From NCBI GenBank assembly GCA_023228885.1, contig JALOAJ010000021.1:1-41296 (forward strand): a DNA stretch of 41,296 nucleotides, written 5' to 3'. Under the pieces are notes generated by a model. That model did no database searches. It was not told where the DNA came from and saw only the letters and a list, made by a program, of their open reading frames with translations. This document shows, piece after piece, positions 33,456 to 41,296 of the stretch (positions are counted from its first letter, which is position 1; each line of letters begins with the position of its first letter). This DNA is from Bacillota bacterium. GTDB lineage: Bacteria; Bacillota; Clostridia; Monoglobales; Firm-18. The position numbers were made by a program, and so were the translations under genes.

Positions 33456-35660
33456 TTGAAAAACTTCAAAATATCTGTGCTTATAAAATATGTGCTGTCA
33501 TATGTTGCGATATTTATTATACCCATAATCATTTTTGCGGTACTTATAAATTCTGTTCTTATTTCTAATTTGCAAAAGGAGGGTATTAATTCCAATATTC
33601 TTTTATTGGAAAAGGCAAAAGAAGCGATGGAGAGAAGAAATGCAACTATACAATCTGTATCTTTGAGTATAAAGGATAATAATGCGCTTAGCAAAGATGT
33701 TTTAACCTTAAATAAATATAAAATGCTCGAAGGCGTTAATATGCTGAAAAACTATAAACTTTCAGATTCAGGATTTTATGATATTTTATATTACATAAAA
33801 GATGACAGCAATATGATTTATTCGGCTTTACAGTCAGGTTCTATGGATTTGATAATTGACAGGGTATATAAATTTAAAGATTGGAGGCTGAATGAGTTTC
33901 AATATGACATAAACAATGTGACTGTTCCTTTGGTTAAGCCCACGCAATCTCTAATTATAGGAGATGGAGACGAAACGTTGCACATAATGCCGTTTTTGTA
34001 TCCTGTGCCGGTTAACATGCCTAAAATCATGCTTATATATCTCATAGATGAAGAAATCCTTAAATTTGATTTTTCATTAAATATTAAAAAAAATACAGCA
34101 ACAGCAATGATACTTGACTCTCAAAACAATATGTTATTTCAAGCAAATGTCAGAAACGATTTGCAGGATGAAGTAATAACAAACCTTGGAACACAAAAAT
34201 CTTCAAGCGGAATTTTAAATCTTAAAAACAATAGAGTTGCAACATTTGTAAAATCGGACTCTTTGCATTGGACATTTTTAATGATAGAAGACGCGTCGGA
34301 ATTTTCAAAGTCGGTTTCATTTGCAAAGACCAGTTATGCTTATGCTATTTTAGTGGTGTTGCTTTTAGGAATTGCAACAATTTTAGTATTTTCGCATTGG
34401 AACTATAAGCCTATTAAGAAATTATTAAATATTATGGGTCCTGCCAAAGGGGTTAGAAAACTTTATGGAGAGTTTGACTTAATAAACCATTTTGTTGATG
34501 AAATATTAATTAAAAACAACGAAATGTCAAGCTTTTTGGAAAATCAGAAAATCATACTGAAGAATCATGCGCTGAGGGAATTGCTTAAAGGAAACCAAGA
34601 TGAAGTCATATTGCAATTAGCCGGAGATAATGAAAAAAAGCAATCTTTATATGTTGTAATGTGCTTTGAGGCTTTTGAAATGGAGCGGTGTAACGAAGTA
34701 TTACAATTTATGAATACATTTTTTATTGAACATAATTTTGATTTTCATGTTATAGATGGAGTAGAAGTCAATGAGTATTGTTATATACTTGAATTTGATG
34801 TTTTTGACAAGGCGCAAATAGAAAAAATGCTGAACCAACTGGCAAAGGGTGTAAGTAAGGAGTTTGGCGTTACAATGCATATTGGCGTCAGCGATATATG
34901 CCGTGAAATTATTGATATAGGTCGCGCGCATATGCAGGCCATGATGGCACTAAGAAGCTGCAACGGTGAATTGATAAAGATTTTTGATAATTCAAACAAT
35001 TATGACATTGCTCCTAAGGTACTAAAGCAATATGATCAATTAAAAACTTTAAATTTATATATAAATACGAGAAATGTTGATCAAATTAAAAAAACGGCTA
35101 CATGCTTGATAGAATCTATATCAAAAGAAAAAATTCCGCTGTTTTTTAAAAGATGCATGTTTTACGATGTATTTAATATTTTGATTAAGCTTATGATGGA
35201 AAACGATTTGGGAAGTAAGTATTTATCCGAATTTAATGTTCCGGATATGAGCAAGGATAAGCTTTGCAAATTCCTTGATGGTGTTATTGATGATTTGGTA
35301 ACTTATTTATGTGACCAGCACAATGGTGAAACTGAAATGCATATCATGTTTTCATCTATCAAGGAGATAATCGATGCGGAATATTGTAACGAACAATTTT
35401 CATTAGAGAAAATAGCAGTGCAAAATGAAATATCTTTATCATATTTGAGCCAGCTTTTTAAAAGCCAGGCTGGAATTACTCCAAGTGAATACATTTGGGA
35501 ATTAAGGCTTGAAAGGGCAAAAGATCTCCTTTTAAACAGTGACCTTAAATTAAATGAAATAGTGAAGGAAATCGGATTATTGGATGTTTCAAGTTTCAGC
35601 AAAAAATTTAAAAAGTCCACCGGTCAGCCTCCGGGGCAATTTAGAAAAAGAGAAAATTAA
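33456..35660 (+). CDS. Membrane-anchored AraC-family sensor-regulator (YesN-like)
   Basis: 734-residue one-component transmembrane regulator. TM1 is at about 10-32 and TM2 at about 294-312; the ~260-residue loop between them should be an extracellular sensor domain. A cytoplasmic linker region follows TM2. The C-terminal AraC double helix-turn-helix (from about 635) reads EKIAVQNEISLSYLSQLFKSQAGITPSEYI and then LDVSSFSKKFKKSTGQPPGQFRK. TTG start with AGGAGG upstream. Proteins of this design typically sit beside oligosaccharide ABC importers and may sense extracellular sugar directly or through the binding protein. It is the second AraC regulator of this island. Confidence 0.9.
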   Translation: MKNFKISVLIKYVLSYVAIFIIPIIIFAVLINSVLISNLQKEGINSNILLLEKAKEAMERRNATIQSVSLSIKDNNALSKDVLTLNKYKMLEGVNMLKNYKLSDSGFYDILYYIKDDSNMIYSALQSGSMDLIIDRVYKFKDWRLNEFQYDINNVTVPLVKPTQSLIIGDGDETLHIMPFLYPVPVNMPKIMLIYLIDEEILKFDFSLNIKKNTATAMILDSQNNMLFQANVRNDLQDEVITNLGTQKSSSGILNLKNNRVATFVKSDSLHWTFLMIEDASEFSKSVSFAKTSYAYAILVVLLLGIATILVFSHWNYKPIKKLLNIMGPAKGVRKLYGEFDLINHFVDEILIKNNEMSSFLENQKIILKNHALRELLKGNQDEVILQLAGDNEKKQSLYVVMCFEAFEMERCNEVLQFMNTFFIEHNFDFHVIDGVEVNEYCYILEFDVFDKAQIEKMLNQLAKGVSKEFGVTMHIGVSDICREIIDIGRAHMQAMMALRSCNGELIKIFDNSNNYDIAPKVLKQYDQLKTLNLYINTRNVDQIKKTATCLIESISKEKIPLFFKRCMFYDVFNILIKLMMENDLGSKYLSEFNVPDMSKDKLCKFLDGVIDDLVTYLCDQHNGETEMHIMFSSIKEIIDAEYCNEQFSLEKIAVQNEISLSYLSQLFKSQAGITPSEYIWELRLERAKDLLLNSDLKLNEIVKEIGLLDVSSFSKKFKKSTGQPPGQFRKREN

Positions 35661-35762
35661 AGAGGGCAAAGGTGTAAATTGTGCTGAGGTGTTTTAAGAA
35701 AAAATTTGATTAATTAAAGATTGCAAAGCATCAATTATGAAATAATAAAGGAGTGTCATGAT

Positions 35763-36887
35763 ATGGATATAATTCCAGCCCGTCAGAAGTGGAAATCTTC
35801 AATGACTGACCGTGAGAGGTTTAAAAACCAAATGCATTACCAAACAGTAGACCGTTGTTTTAATATGGAATTCGGATATTGGAACGAAAACTTTCAAGAG
35901 TGGAGAATGTTCCGGGATAATAATATCACGAATAACAATGAAGCCGATATATTTTTTAATTTTGACGAGTTTCGTAAAATCGGTGCGAATGTATGGCTGT
36001 CGCCAACATTTCCTGAAAAGATTATTGAAGAGCGTGAACATACTGTAATCATGCAGAACGGCGACGGTCTTATAGCCGAAGTACCAAAGGGAAGCGCAAG
36101 TATACCTCATTATATATCTTCAATGGTAGCTACCCCGGAAGATTGGAAACGAGTCAAGGAAGAAAGAATGAGGCGTGATAGTCCAAGCAGAATTCCGGAC
36201 ATTAATGCTTTAAAAGCATTGCATCCCGGTGACCGTACATATCCCCTCGGAGTATACTGCGGTTCATTGATTGGAAAAATACGTGATATGCTGACCTTTG
36301 AGGGGACTGCATATGCATGCTTTGATTATCCGGATATGGTAGAGGACATGGTCGAGACTTGCTGCGTGTTGATTGAGGATTCCTTAGACCGTTTGCTTCC
36401 GCATTTTGATTTTGATTTTGCATGGGGTTGGGAGGATATTTGTTTTAAGAATGGCCCCATAGTTTCGCCGGATTTTTTTAAAGAAGTGGTCATGCCGCGG
36501 TATAAGAGGATACGAAAAAAATTAGATGCTGCGGGAATTGATATATGGTATACCGATTGCGATGGTGATGTGCGGGCGATACTTCCGTATATGGTAGAAG
36601 GCGGCATAAACTGTTTGTTTCCTTTCGAGGTAAATGGCTGTGCTCACCCTGCCGAACTTTTAAATGAATACGGTAAGGAACTTCGTATCATGGGCGGAGT
36701 AGATAAGATGCAGTTAAAGGCAGGAAAAAAAGCTATAAGGACATATATGGATAGTATTCTGCCATTAGTGGAAAGAGGTGGATATATCCCCTTCTGTGAC
36801 CACCGCTGTCCTCCGGATGTGCCAGAGGAAAATTATTTATATTATCTTGATTTGAAAGAAAAAATGTTCGGATGCGCCAAACAGTAG
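35763..36887 (+). CDS. Uroporphyrinogen decarboxylase (UroD) family protein
   Basis: 374 residues, TIM-barrel UroD/methylcobamide:CoM-methyltransferase superfamily, but not the heme enzyme. At 265-269 it has DCDGD where true UroD and MtaA-type proteins have H.CG, followed by VEGGINCLFPFEVNG and GGVDKMQL. The C-terminus has PFCDHRCPPDVPEENY, with C345, H347 and C349 as possible metal ligands together with C266. The start at 35763 follows AAGGAG; the frame opens at 35721 without support. Placed between a sugar-transport regulator and the solute-binding protein, it may act on a methylated or otherwise modified sugar or a one-carbon group; this is inference. Confidence 0.85.
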   Translation: MDIIPARQKWKSSMTDRERFKNQMHYQTVDRCFNMEFGYWNENFQEWRMFRDNNITNNNEADIFFNFDEFRKIGANVWLSPTFPEKIIEEREHTVIMQNGDGLIAEVPKGSASIPHYISSMVATPEDWKRVKEERMRRDSPSRIPDINALKALHPGDRTYPLGVYCGSLIGKIRDMLTFEGTAYACFDYPDMVEDMVETCCVLIEDSLDRLLPHFDFDFAWGWEDICFKNGPIVSPDFFKEVVMPRYKRIRKKLDAAGIDIWYTDCDGDVRAILPYMVEGGINCLFPFEVNGCAHPAELLNEYGKELRIMGGVDKMQLKAGKKAIRTYMDSILPLVERGGYIPFCDHRCPPDVPEENYLYYLDLKEKMFGCAKQ

Positions 36888-36922
36888 GAATGTTTTTATC
36901 TTATTTTGAAAGGGGTTTTTTT

Positions 36923-38476
36923 ATGAGGAGGACGCTGGCATTTATTGCGGCGATGGTGGTATTATTTGCTGGATGCGGCAAGCCGCCAACCAACACATCT
37001 ATATCGAATAAATTCAACGAGACAGGCTATCCCATAATGGAAGAAAAAATCGTTTTAAAAATGATGGGGATAACTGACCCATCCTTCAGTGATTGGAGTA
37101 AAAATCTCTTTTACCGGAGGATGGAGGAAATGACAAACATATGTTTTGAGTACACGACCGTGGCACTCTCCAACTGGGGAGAAAAAAAGAACCTGGCTTT
37201 TGCCTCAGACGATTTGCCTGATGTGTTTTTCAAATCTGCGATAACATCTCAGGAAGAGTTGACATACGGAGACCAACTGTTTCTGATTCCATTGGAGATG
37301 CTGATTGAAAAGCACGCGCCTAACCTAAACAAAATTTTTGCAGATGAGCCGGAGATAAAAAAGGCGATAACAGCGCCCGATAGACATATATATGCTTTGC
37401 CAAGCATCAACGAAGCATCGGGACTTCCGCTTATGTATATAAATGAAAAATGGTTGGATAATCTGGGCTTGAGAATGCCGGAAACTATGGAAGAATTCGT
37501 TGCTTGTTTAAGAGCATTTAAAAATGATGATCCAAACATGAACAAGCAAAAAGATGAAATACCTCTTACTATTTGGGGAATAGAACAACTCAAAAGATTT
37601 ATGGCGAATGTTGGTTTGCTCTTTGGCGATGGCGCAAATGTATGTGTAAGAAATGACAAGGTGATATTTACACCTTCTTCAGGTGAATATAAGAATGCGC
37701 TTATACAGCTAAGAAGTTTGTATAAAGAAGAACTGTTGGATAACGATACATTTACTCAAACTCAAGAGCAAGTGCGTGCAAAGGGTTCCGGCAAAAGCCC
37801 TGTGCTGGGATGCTTGCTTACATATTCGCCTGATCTTCAGGTTGGACCTGACAGACATGGTGACTATGTTAGCTTCATCCCCTTGAAACTCAATGATGGA
37901 AGCAGGGTTTGGCCGACTGATTCAAAGGTTAAACGCGGAAAGTTCGCCATAACGAATAAAAATTCTTATCCGGAGGCTACAATCCGTTGGATAGATTATT
38001 TGTATTCCGAGGAAGGCGGAATACTATCATGGGCAGGCAAAGAAAATGAGGATTTTAAATTTAATGATAATAAAACAAGGTGGCAATTTATTTTAGAAGA
38101 TGACGAGACAGTATCGCAGAAAAGGGCAAGAACAGTTATGCAGCCCGGGGGCGGCGAACCCTGCCTTAAGCCGGTTGCGTTTTGGAACATGATTGATGAT
38201 GATACTGAGCAAAAAAATATTTCGGAGCGCAATAAAGTGAGACCGTACTTCAAGGAGCCTTTTCCTCTTTTCTATATTGGAAACGAAGAGCAAAAGAAAG
38301 CAGATATCATAAAAACTGATGTAAACAGTTATGCGGATCAAATGCTTGCAAGGTTCATAACAGGGGATGCTTCTTTAGAAACAGAATGGGATGGTTACAT
38401 CAAGGCGTTGGAGCGCATGGGACTCAGTGAGCTACTGGAGATTTACAACAAGGCATATGGCGATTATGCCGAATAA
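36923..38476 (+). CDS. Extracellular sugar-binding lipoprotein of an ABC transporter
   Basis: 517 residues. Lipoprotein signal peptide with lipobox LFAGC (C18), so anchored on the outer face of the membrane. The body is a family 1-type solute-binding fold like the LplA/YtcQ proteins that pair with the LplB/YtcP permeases encoded upstream: FASDDLPDVFFKSAI, IYALPSINEASGLPLMYINEKWLDNLGL, and YPEATIRWIDYLYSEEGG. The start at 36923 is chosen from GAAAGGGG upstream and a clean signal peptide; the longer frame from 36872 overlaps the UroD gene. Ligand unknown; probably an oligosaccharide of the polymer attacked by this island. Confidence 0.9.
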   Translation: MRRTLAFIAAMVVLFAGCGKPPTNTSISNKFNETGYPIMEEKIVLKMMGITDPSFSDWSKNLFYRRMEEMTNICFEYTTVALSNWGEKKNLAFASDDLPDVFFKSAITSQEELTYGDQLFLIPLEMLIEKHAPNLNKIFADEPEIKKAITAPDRHIYALPSINEASGLPLMYINEKWLDNLGLRMPETMEEFVACLRAFKNDDPNMNKQKDEIPLTIWGIEQLKRFMANVGLLFGDGANVCVRNDKVIFTPSSGEYKNALIQLRSLYKEELLDNDTFTQTQEQVRAKGSGKSPVLGCLLTYSPDLQVGPDRHGDYVSFIPLKLNDGSRVWPTDSKVKRGKFAITNKNSYPEATIRWIDYLYSEEGGILSWAGKENEDFKFNDNKTRWQFILEDDETVSQKRARTVMQPGGGEPCLKPVAFWNMIDDDTEQKNISERNKVRPYFKEPFPLFYIGNEEQKKADIIKTDVNSYADQMLARFITGDASLETEWDGYIKALERMGLSELLEIYNKAYGDYAE

Positions 38477-38495
38477 AATACAAGGAGTGAAAAAT

Positions 38496-40103
38496 GTGAA
38501 AAAGATTATTACTATTTCTATCTGTGTTTTCCTTTTACTGACAGGCTTAGGCAATACAGGATGCTTTGCGTTGATACTTGCACCCAATCCAACGGTTACC
38601 GACAATGGGGATGGCACTTTTACGATAACGATGACCCCGGCAGCAGATACAGCTCTTATGTCGCAATCACCAACCGCAGACAACTCTACAGGCGGGACAA
38701 TATCTTTAAACCTCCCAACATCTAACCCCACGGGGGGGAATTTAACAATAGGCATATTCAGGTATAATTTAACTGCTTTAAAAAATAAACTTGACGAAGG
38801 TTATTTTATACATGAAGCAAAATTAAGCGCAACTGCGGCGACTACTGCGGCTACGGCTGCCAGAAGGCTCGAATTGTGGACTACATCTGCCAACGGAGAT
38901 TGGCCGGAATCTGTTACTTATAATGTTTTAAATGCTGCGAATTCCTATGGATTTCAGCTTGAAAACAAAACTGATCTTACTCAAAAAAAGTTTATAGGAA
39001 GCGAAATGCTTTCCTGCTCAGAAAACATTACGGGCAGCATTGCTAACGGGACGGTAATTGACTTGGCGATTCCGCATTTGCAATTCCCAACCATTGTTAA
39101 CGATGATAACACTTATACTTTTGCACTTTTTGTAAATGCGGCAAGTGCTATTAATATTGCTACCAGAGATAATGCAACACTTTACGCACCTAAGCTTACC
39201 GTTACCGTAGGAAATGTTTCTCCTCCAATAACTCCGTTGACAAAAACCCCAGCCATCAACGCCCAAATCGGTGCTGATCAGTCGGCGTATAACAAAAGCG
39301 TAATCGGAATATTGAACAGGGATAACCGTATGACTTTTCTTAAGTATTCACTTAGCGCGGAGGAAATTTCAGGCAAAGAAATTGAAACGGCAAAAATTAT
39401 TTTAACTCCAACCGGGAACCCGAATCAGACAACCATGGGGCAAGCAGGTATTTCTATGCCGGTACTTCTGACGGCTGCCGAAAAGAAATTGGCAGATAAC
39501 AGTGACTGGACGCTTAACGGTATAACATGGGCGAATAGGCCGATATTCTATAACGCCACACCCATAGGGAACCTGCCTTTGTCATATGAAGACTTCTACG
39601 ATAAAACACCGCTTGAGTTTGATGTAACAGATTACATAGACGGCGTCGGCGATTACTATTTTGCAATAAGATCGGCAACCATACATCAGGCAATTTTTGA
39701 TTCTGCCCGTTTGTATATTGAGTTCGGAGAAAAATCGGCCAAAAATCCTCTTCAATTTTTGGCGGCAGCCGGAGTTTATATAGACGATGCATTAATTTAT
39801 TCTCCGGAAGGCTTCAACGTATCCGGAGGAAAAACTGCAGCTCTGAAGCTTAGAATAAAGAATAACTCGGCCGTTGACGGAGTAAAAATCAATCCTATAT
39901 TTGCCGTTTATGAAAATGAATCAAGGGAGTTTTGCAATCTGGACATGACTGAGTTATCCCTTAATGCAGGACAAATCAGTGAAGAGTTTGAGCTTGCTCC
40001 TTCAATTCATGGCGGATCTGAAAGTATATATGCTAAGTTATTTGTTTTCAGAAATTTTGTAGATATGTGTCCATTAACACCTTTATATTTAGGACAATAT
40101 TAA
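38496..40103 (+). CDS. Secreted DNRLRE/CBM96-like carbohydrate-binding protein
   Basis: 535 residues with an N-terminal signal peptide (KKIITISICVFLLLTGLGNTGCFA). No catalytic domain was recognised. Two beta-sandwich modules of the DNRLRE/CBM96 type are likely: the first from about residue 35 to 225, the second from about 250 to 410, with features such as DNRMTFLKYSL, TWANRPIFYNATPIGNLP and VTDYIDGVGDYYFAIRSA. A C-terminal domain (about 420-535) looks like an Ig-like or CARDB-type beta domain (GGKTAALKLRIKNNSAVDGVK). The start is GTG at 38496, with AAGGAG upstream; the frame runs back to 38391 inside the preceding gene. It probably binds polysaccharide outside the cell. Confidence 0.75.
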   Translation: MKKIITISICVFLLLTGLGNTGCFALILAPNPTVTDNGDGTFTITMTPAADTALMSQSPTADNSTGGTISLNLPTSNPTGGNLTIGIFRYNLTALKNKLDEGYFIHEAKLSATAATTAATAARRLELWTTSANGDWPESVTYNVLNAANSYGFQLENKTDLTQKKFIGSEMLSCSENITGSIANGTVIDLAIPHLQFPTIVNDDNTYTFALFVNAASAINIATRDNATLYAPKLTVTVGNVSPPITPLTKTPAINAQIGADQSAYNKSVIGILNRDNRMTFLKYSLSAEEISGKEIETAKIILTPTGNPNQTTMGQAGISMPVLLTAAEKKLADNSDWTLNGITWANRPIFYNATPIGNLPLSYEDFYDKTPLEFDVTDYIDGVGDYYFAIRSATIHQAIFDSARLYIEFGEKSAKNPLQFLAAAGVYIDDALIYSPEGFNVSGGKTAALKLRIKNNSAVDGVKINPIFAVYENESREFCNLDMTELSLNAGQISEEFELAPSIHGGSESIYAKLFVFRNFVDMCPLTPLYLGQY

Positions 40104-40119
40104 AAATCAGGAGGCTATT

Positions 40120-41296
40120 ATGAAAAAAATACTGACTGTTATAATGGCAATTGTGATGCTATCAGGGATGTTCGTATCTGTAAACGCAGAAACATTGTTT
40201 GAAAATAATTTTGAGAATGACGAAGCCGGCAGTATGGCGGATGGCTTTGGGAAGGCGGGCGGCTATATTGTCAGAAACGATGTAGGTGATGCGGTTGTAT
40301 ATAGCGACGGAAGCAATAACGTTCTTAAATATACGCACGCCGGTGTTAAAAACTCCAAAGATATAAATTGTACAATGCAAACTAAACCCATTAATTTTAC
40401 ATCTCCTAAGGGCGGTGCAAGTATATATGAGTATAAGCTTAAAGCAACATTTGATATTAAAACTCCTGGAAGCAATGATTGGTTCAACTCAAGCCTGATA
40501 GGCGCCGCAACGCATTTTGGCATACTTCAATTTCGCAGTGACGGGGCTATTATGCTTAAATCAACCCTTAAAGCCGGTGCTTATAAAGTGAATGAATGGA
40601 ATGATATTAAGATAGTGATAAGAACCAATGAGGATCTGGCAGATTTTTATATTAATGACAAAGTTATTTTTAAAGATCTTAAGCTCGGAATTACAGCAAC
40701 ACAATATGCTGCTTTCCAGATGTTTTTCGGCTCAAAGCCAATGGATAAAATAGAGGCTTTGATTGATAATTTTAAAGCTTATACGGTAGATTCTTATGAA
40801 GGGCCGAAAGATGTTGCACCAGTATCAACTCCTGCTCCGCAGCAGGCAAGCCAGTCTTCAGATTCAACTGCGGATTCTTCATCTGTTTTACCATCCATAA
40901 CCTTCAGCGATTTGAACGGTCACTGGGCGGAGAATATTGTTTACAATATGGTAGAGCGCGGATTATTTAATGGTTATGAGGACGGAACATTTATGCCTGA
41001 TAACAATATTCAGATTGATGAATTTATCAAAACATTGGTAACTGCAAGAGGAAGAGGTCTTGAAGGACAGGCTGATCAATTTGCAGCTCAGAGAAAAGGG
41101 ACCTATTGGGCGGAACTGTACATTGATATTGCGATGGGTTCCGGCTTTATTGAAAATAACGAATATTCAGATTATACCATTCCCATTAACCGTCAGCAAA
41201 TGGCAAAGATGATTTCGATGGCTTTGAGGGAAAATATAGAAGTTGATGCAGAGGCACTTCAAAAGGAAATAAAGGATTTTGACTCTATTTCAGAAG
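40120..41296 (+). CDS. Secreted SLH-domain protein with N-terminal jelly-roll domain (partial)
   Basis: Starts at ATG 40120 (GGAGG at 40110-40114) and runs off the right end with no stop. Signal peptide to about residue 24 (MFVSVNAETLF). A concanavalin-like beta domain follows (about 25-225: NFENDEAGSMADGF, VNEWNDIKIVIRTNEDLADFYINDKVIF, LIDNFKAYTV). A Pro/Gln/Ser linker leads into S-layer homology repeats: FSDLNGHWAENIVYNMVERGLFNGYEDGTFMP begins the first, and a second starts around KGTYWAELYIDIA. A third is expected beyond the window. It is probably fixed to the cell wall and may display carbohydrate-binding or further catalytic modules. 16 bp after the DNRLRE gene, so in the same operon. 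Confidence 0.85.
   Translation, partial: MKKILTVIMAIVMLSGMFVSVNAETLFENNFENDEAGSMADGFGKAGGYIVRNDVGDAVVYSDGSNNVLKYTHAGVKNSKDINCTMQTKPINFTSPKGGASIYEYKLKATFDIKTPGSNDWFNSSLIGAATHFGILQFRSDGAIMLKSTLKAGAYKVNEWNDIKIVIRTNEDLADFYINDKVIFKDLKLGITATQYAAFQMFFGSKPMDKIEALIDNFKAYTVDSYEGPKDVAPVSTPAPQQASQSSDSTADSSSVLPSITFSDLNGHWAENIVYNMVERGLFNGYEDGTFMPDNNIQIDEFIKTLVTARGRGLEGQADQFAAQRKGTYWAELYIDIAMGSGFIENNEYSDYTIPINRQQMAKMISMALRENIEVDAEALQKEIKDFDSISE

Noticed and set aside
35763..36887. Heme-pathway uroporphyrinogen decarboxylase (hemE)
   Set aside because: The diagnostic motifs of the heme enzyme are replaced (DCDGD, C-terminal C.H.C) and the neighbours are sugar-uptake genes.
1..41296. tRNA or rRNA genes
   Set aside because: No cloverleaf with a GTTCRA-type T-loop or rRNA-like conserved segment was seen on either strand while reading; this was by eye only.

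Overview
The window looks like chromosomal DNA of an anaerobic Bacillota bacterium, most likely a member of Clostridia. The support is: strong GGAGG-type ribosome binding sites with frequent TTG and GTG starts; a VanW/YoaR-type cell-wall protein; a flavodiiron protein beside a DUF438/hemerythrin/PAS protein; a cysteine-rich protein of a type I associate with Clostridia; S-layer-homology (SLH) proteins; and YesN-like AraC regulators with paired sugar ABC permeases. No rRNA, tRNA, CRISPR array or phage module was seen.

Region 1 (1-7.7 kb). Minus strand: a PocR/AraC regulator, a VanW-domain protein, a DUF438-hemerythrin-PAS protein and an A-type flavoprotein. The last two are both probable diiron proteins suited to O2 or NO handling. 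Plus strand, divergent: a DeoR regulator and an L-sorbose-1-phosphate-reductase-like dehydrogenase, followed by an intergenic region packed with near-perfect inverted repeats.

Region 2 (7.9-14.0 kb). A compact 2-oxoacid dehydrogenase operon: E2 (lipoyl acyltransferase), E3 (dihydrolipoamide dehydrogenase), a fused E1 alpha-beta polypeptide, and lipoate-protein ligase overlapping E1 by 4 bp.

Region 3 (14.1-20.9 kb). rpsO, pnp and an M16 peptidase, with structured RNA leaders before rpsO and pnp and a convergent terminator at 18.0 kb. On the minus strand are a cysteine-rich hypothetical protein, a small membrane protein and an SLH-GH18 protein.

Region 4 (21.0-26.1 kb). A Zn-type ArsR/SmtB regulator with a perfect operator, a metal P1B-ATPase, and leuC, leuD, leuB in tight succession; the ATPase overlaps leuC. 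Leucine-pathway expression therefore appears tied to a metal-efflux operon.

Region 5 (26.3 kb to the end). A more AT-rich carbohydrate-utilisation island: AraC/cupin regulator, GH127-like protein, sulfatase, a truncated probable carbohydrate-active gene next to an internally deleted IS256-family transposase remnant, two sugar ABC permeases, a membrane-anchored AraC sensor-regulator, a UroD-family protein, a solute-binding lipoprotein, a secreted DNRLRE/CBM96-like protein, and the start of a secreted SLH protein that runs off the window. The likely logic is surface capture of a polysaccharide, ABC import of (possibly sulfated) oligosaccharides, and intracellular desulfation and glycoside cleavage. 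No ABC ATPase or sulfatase-maturating enzyme is in the window.
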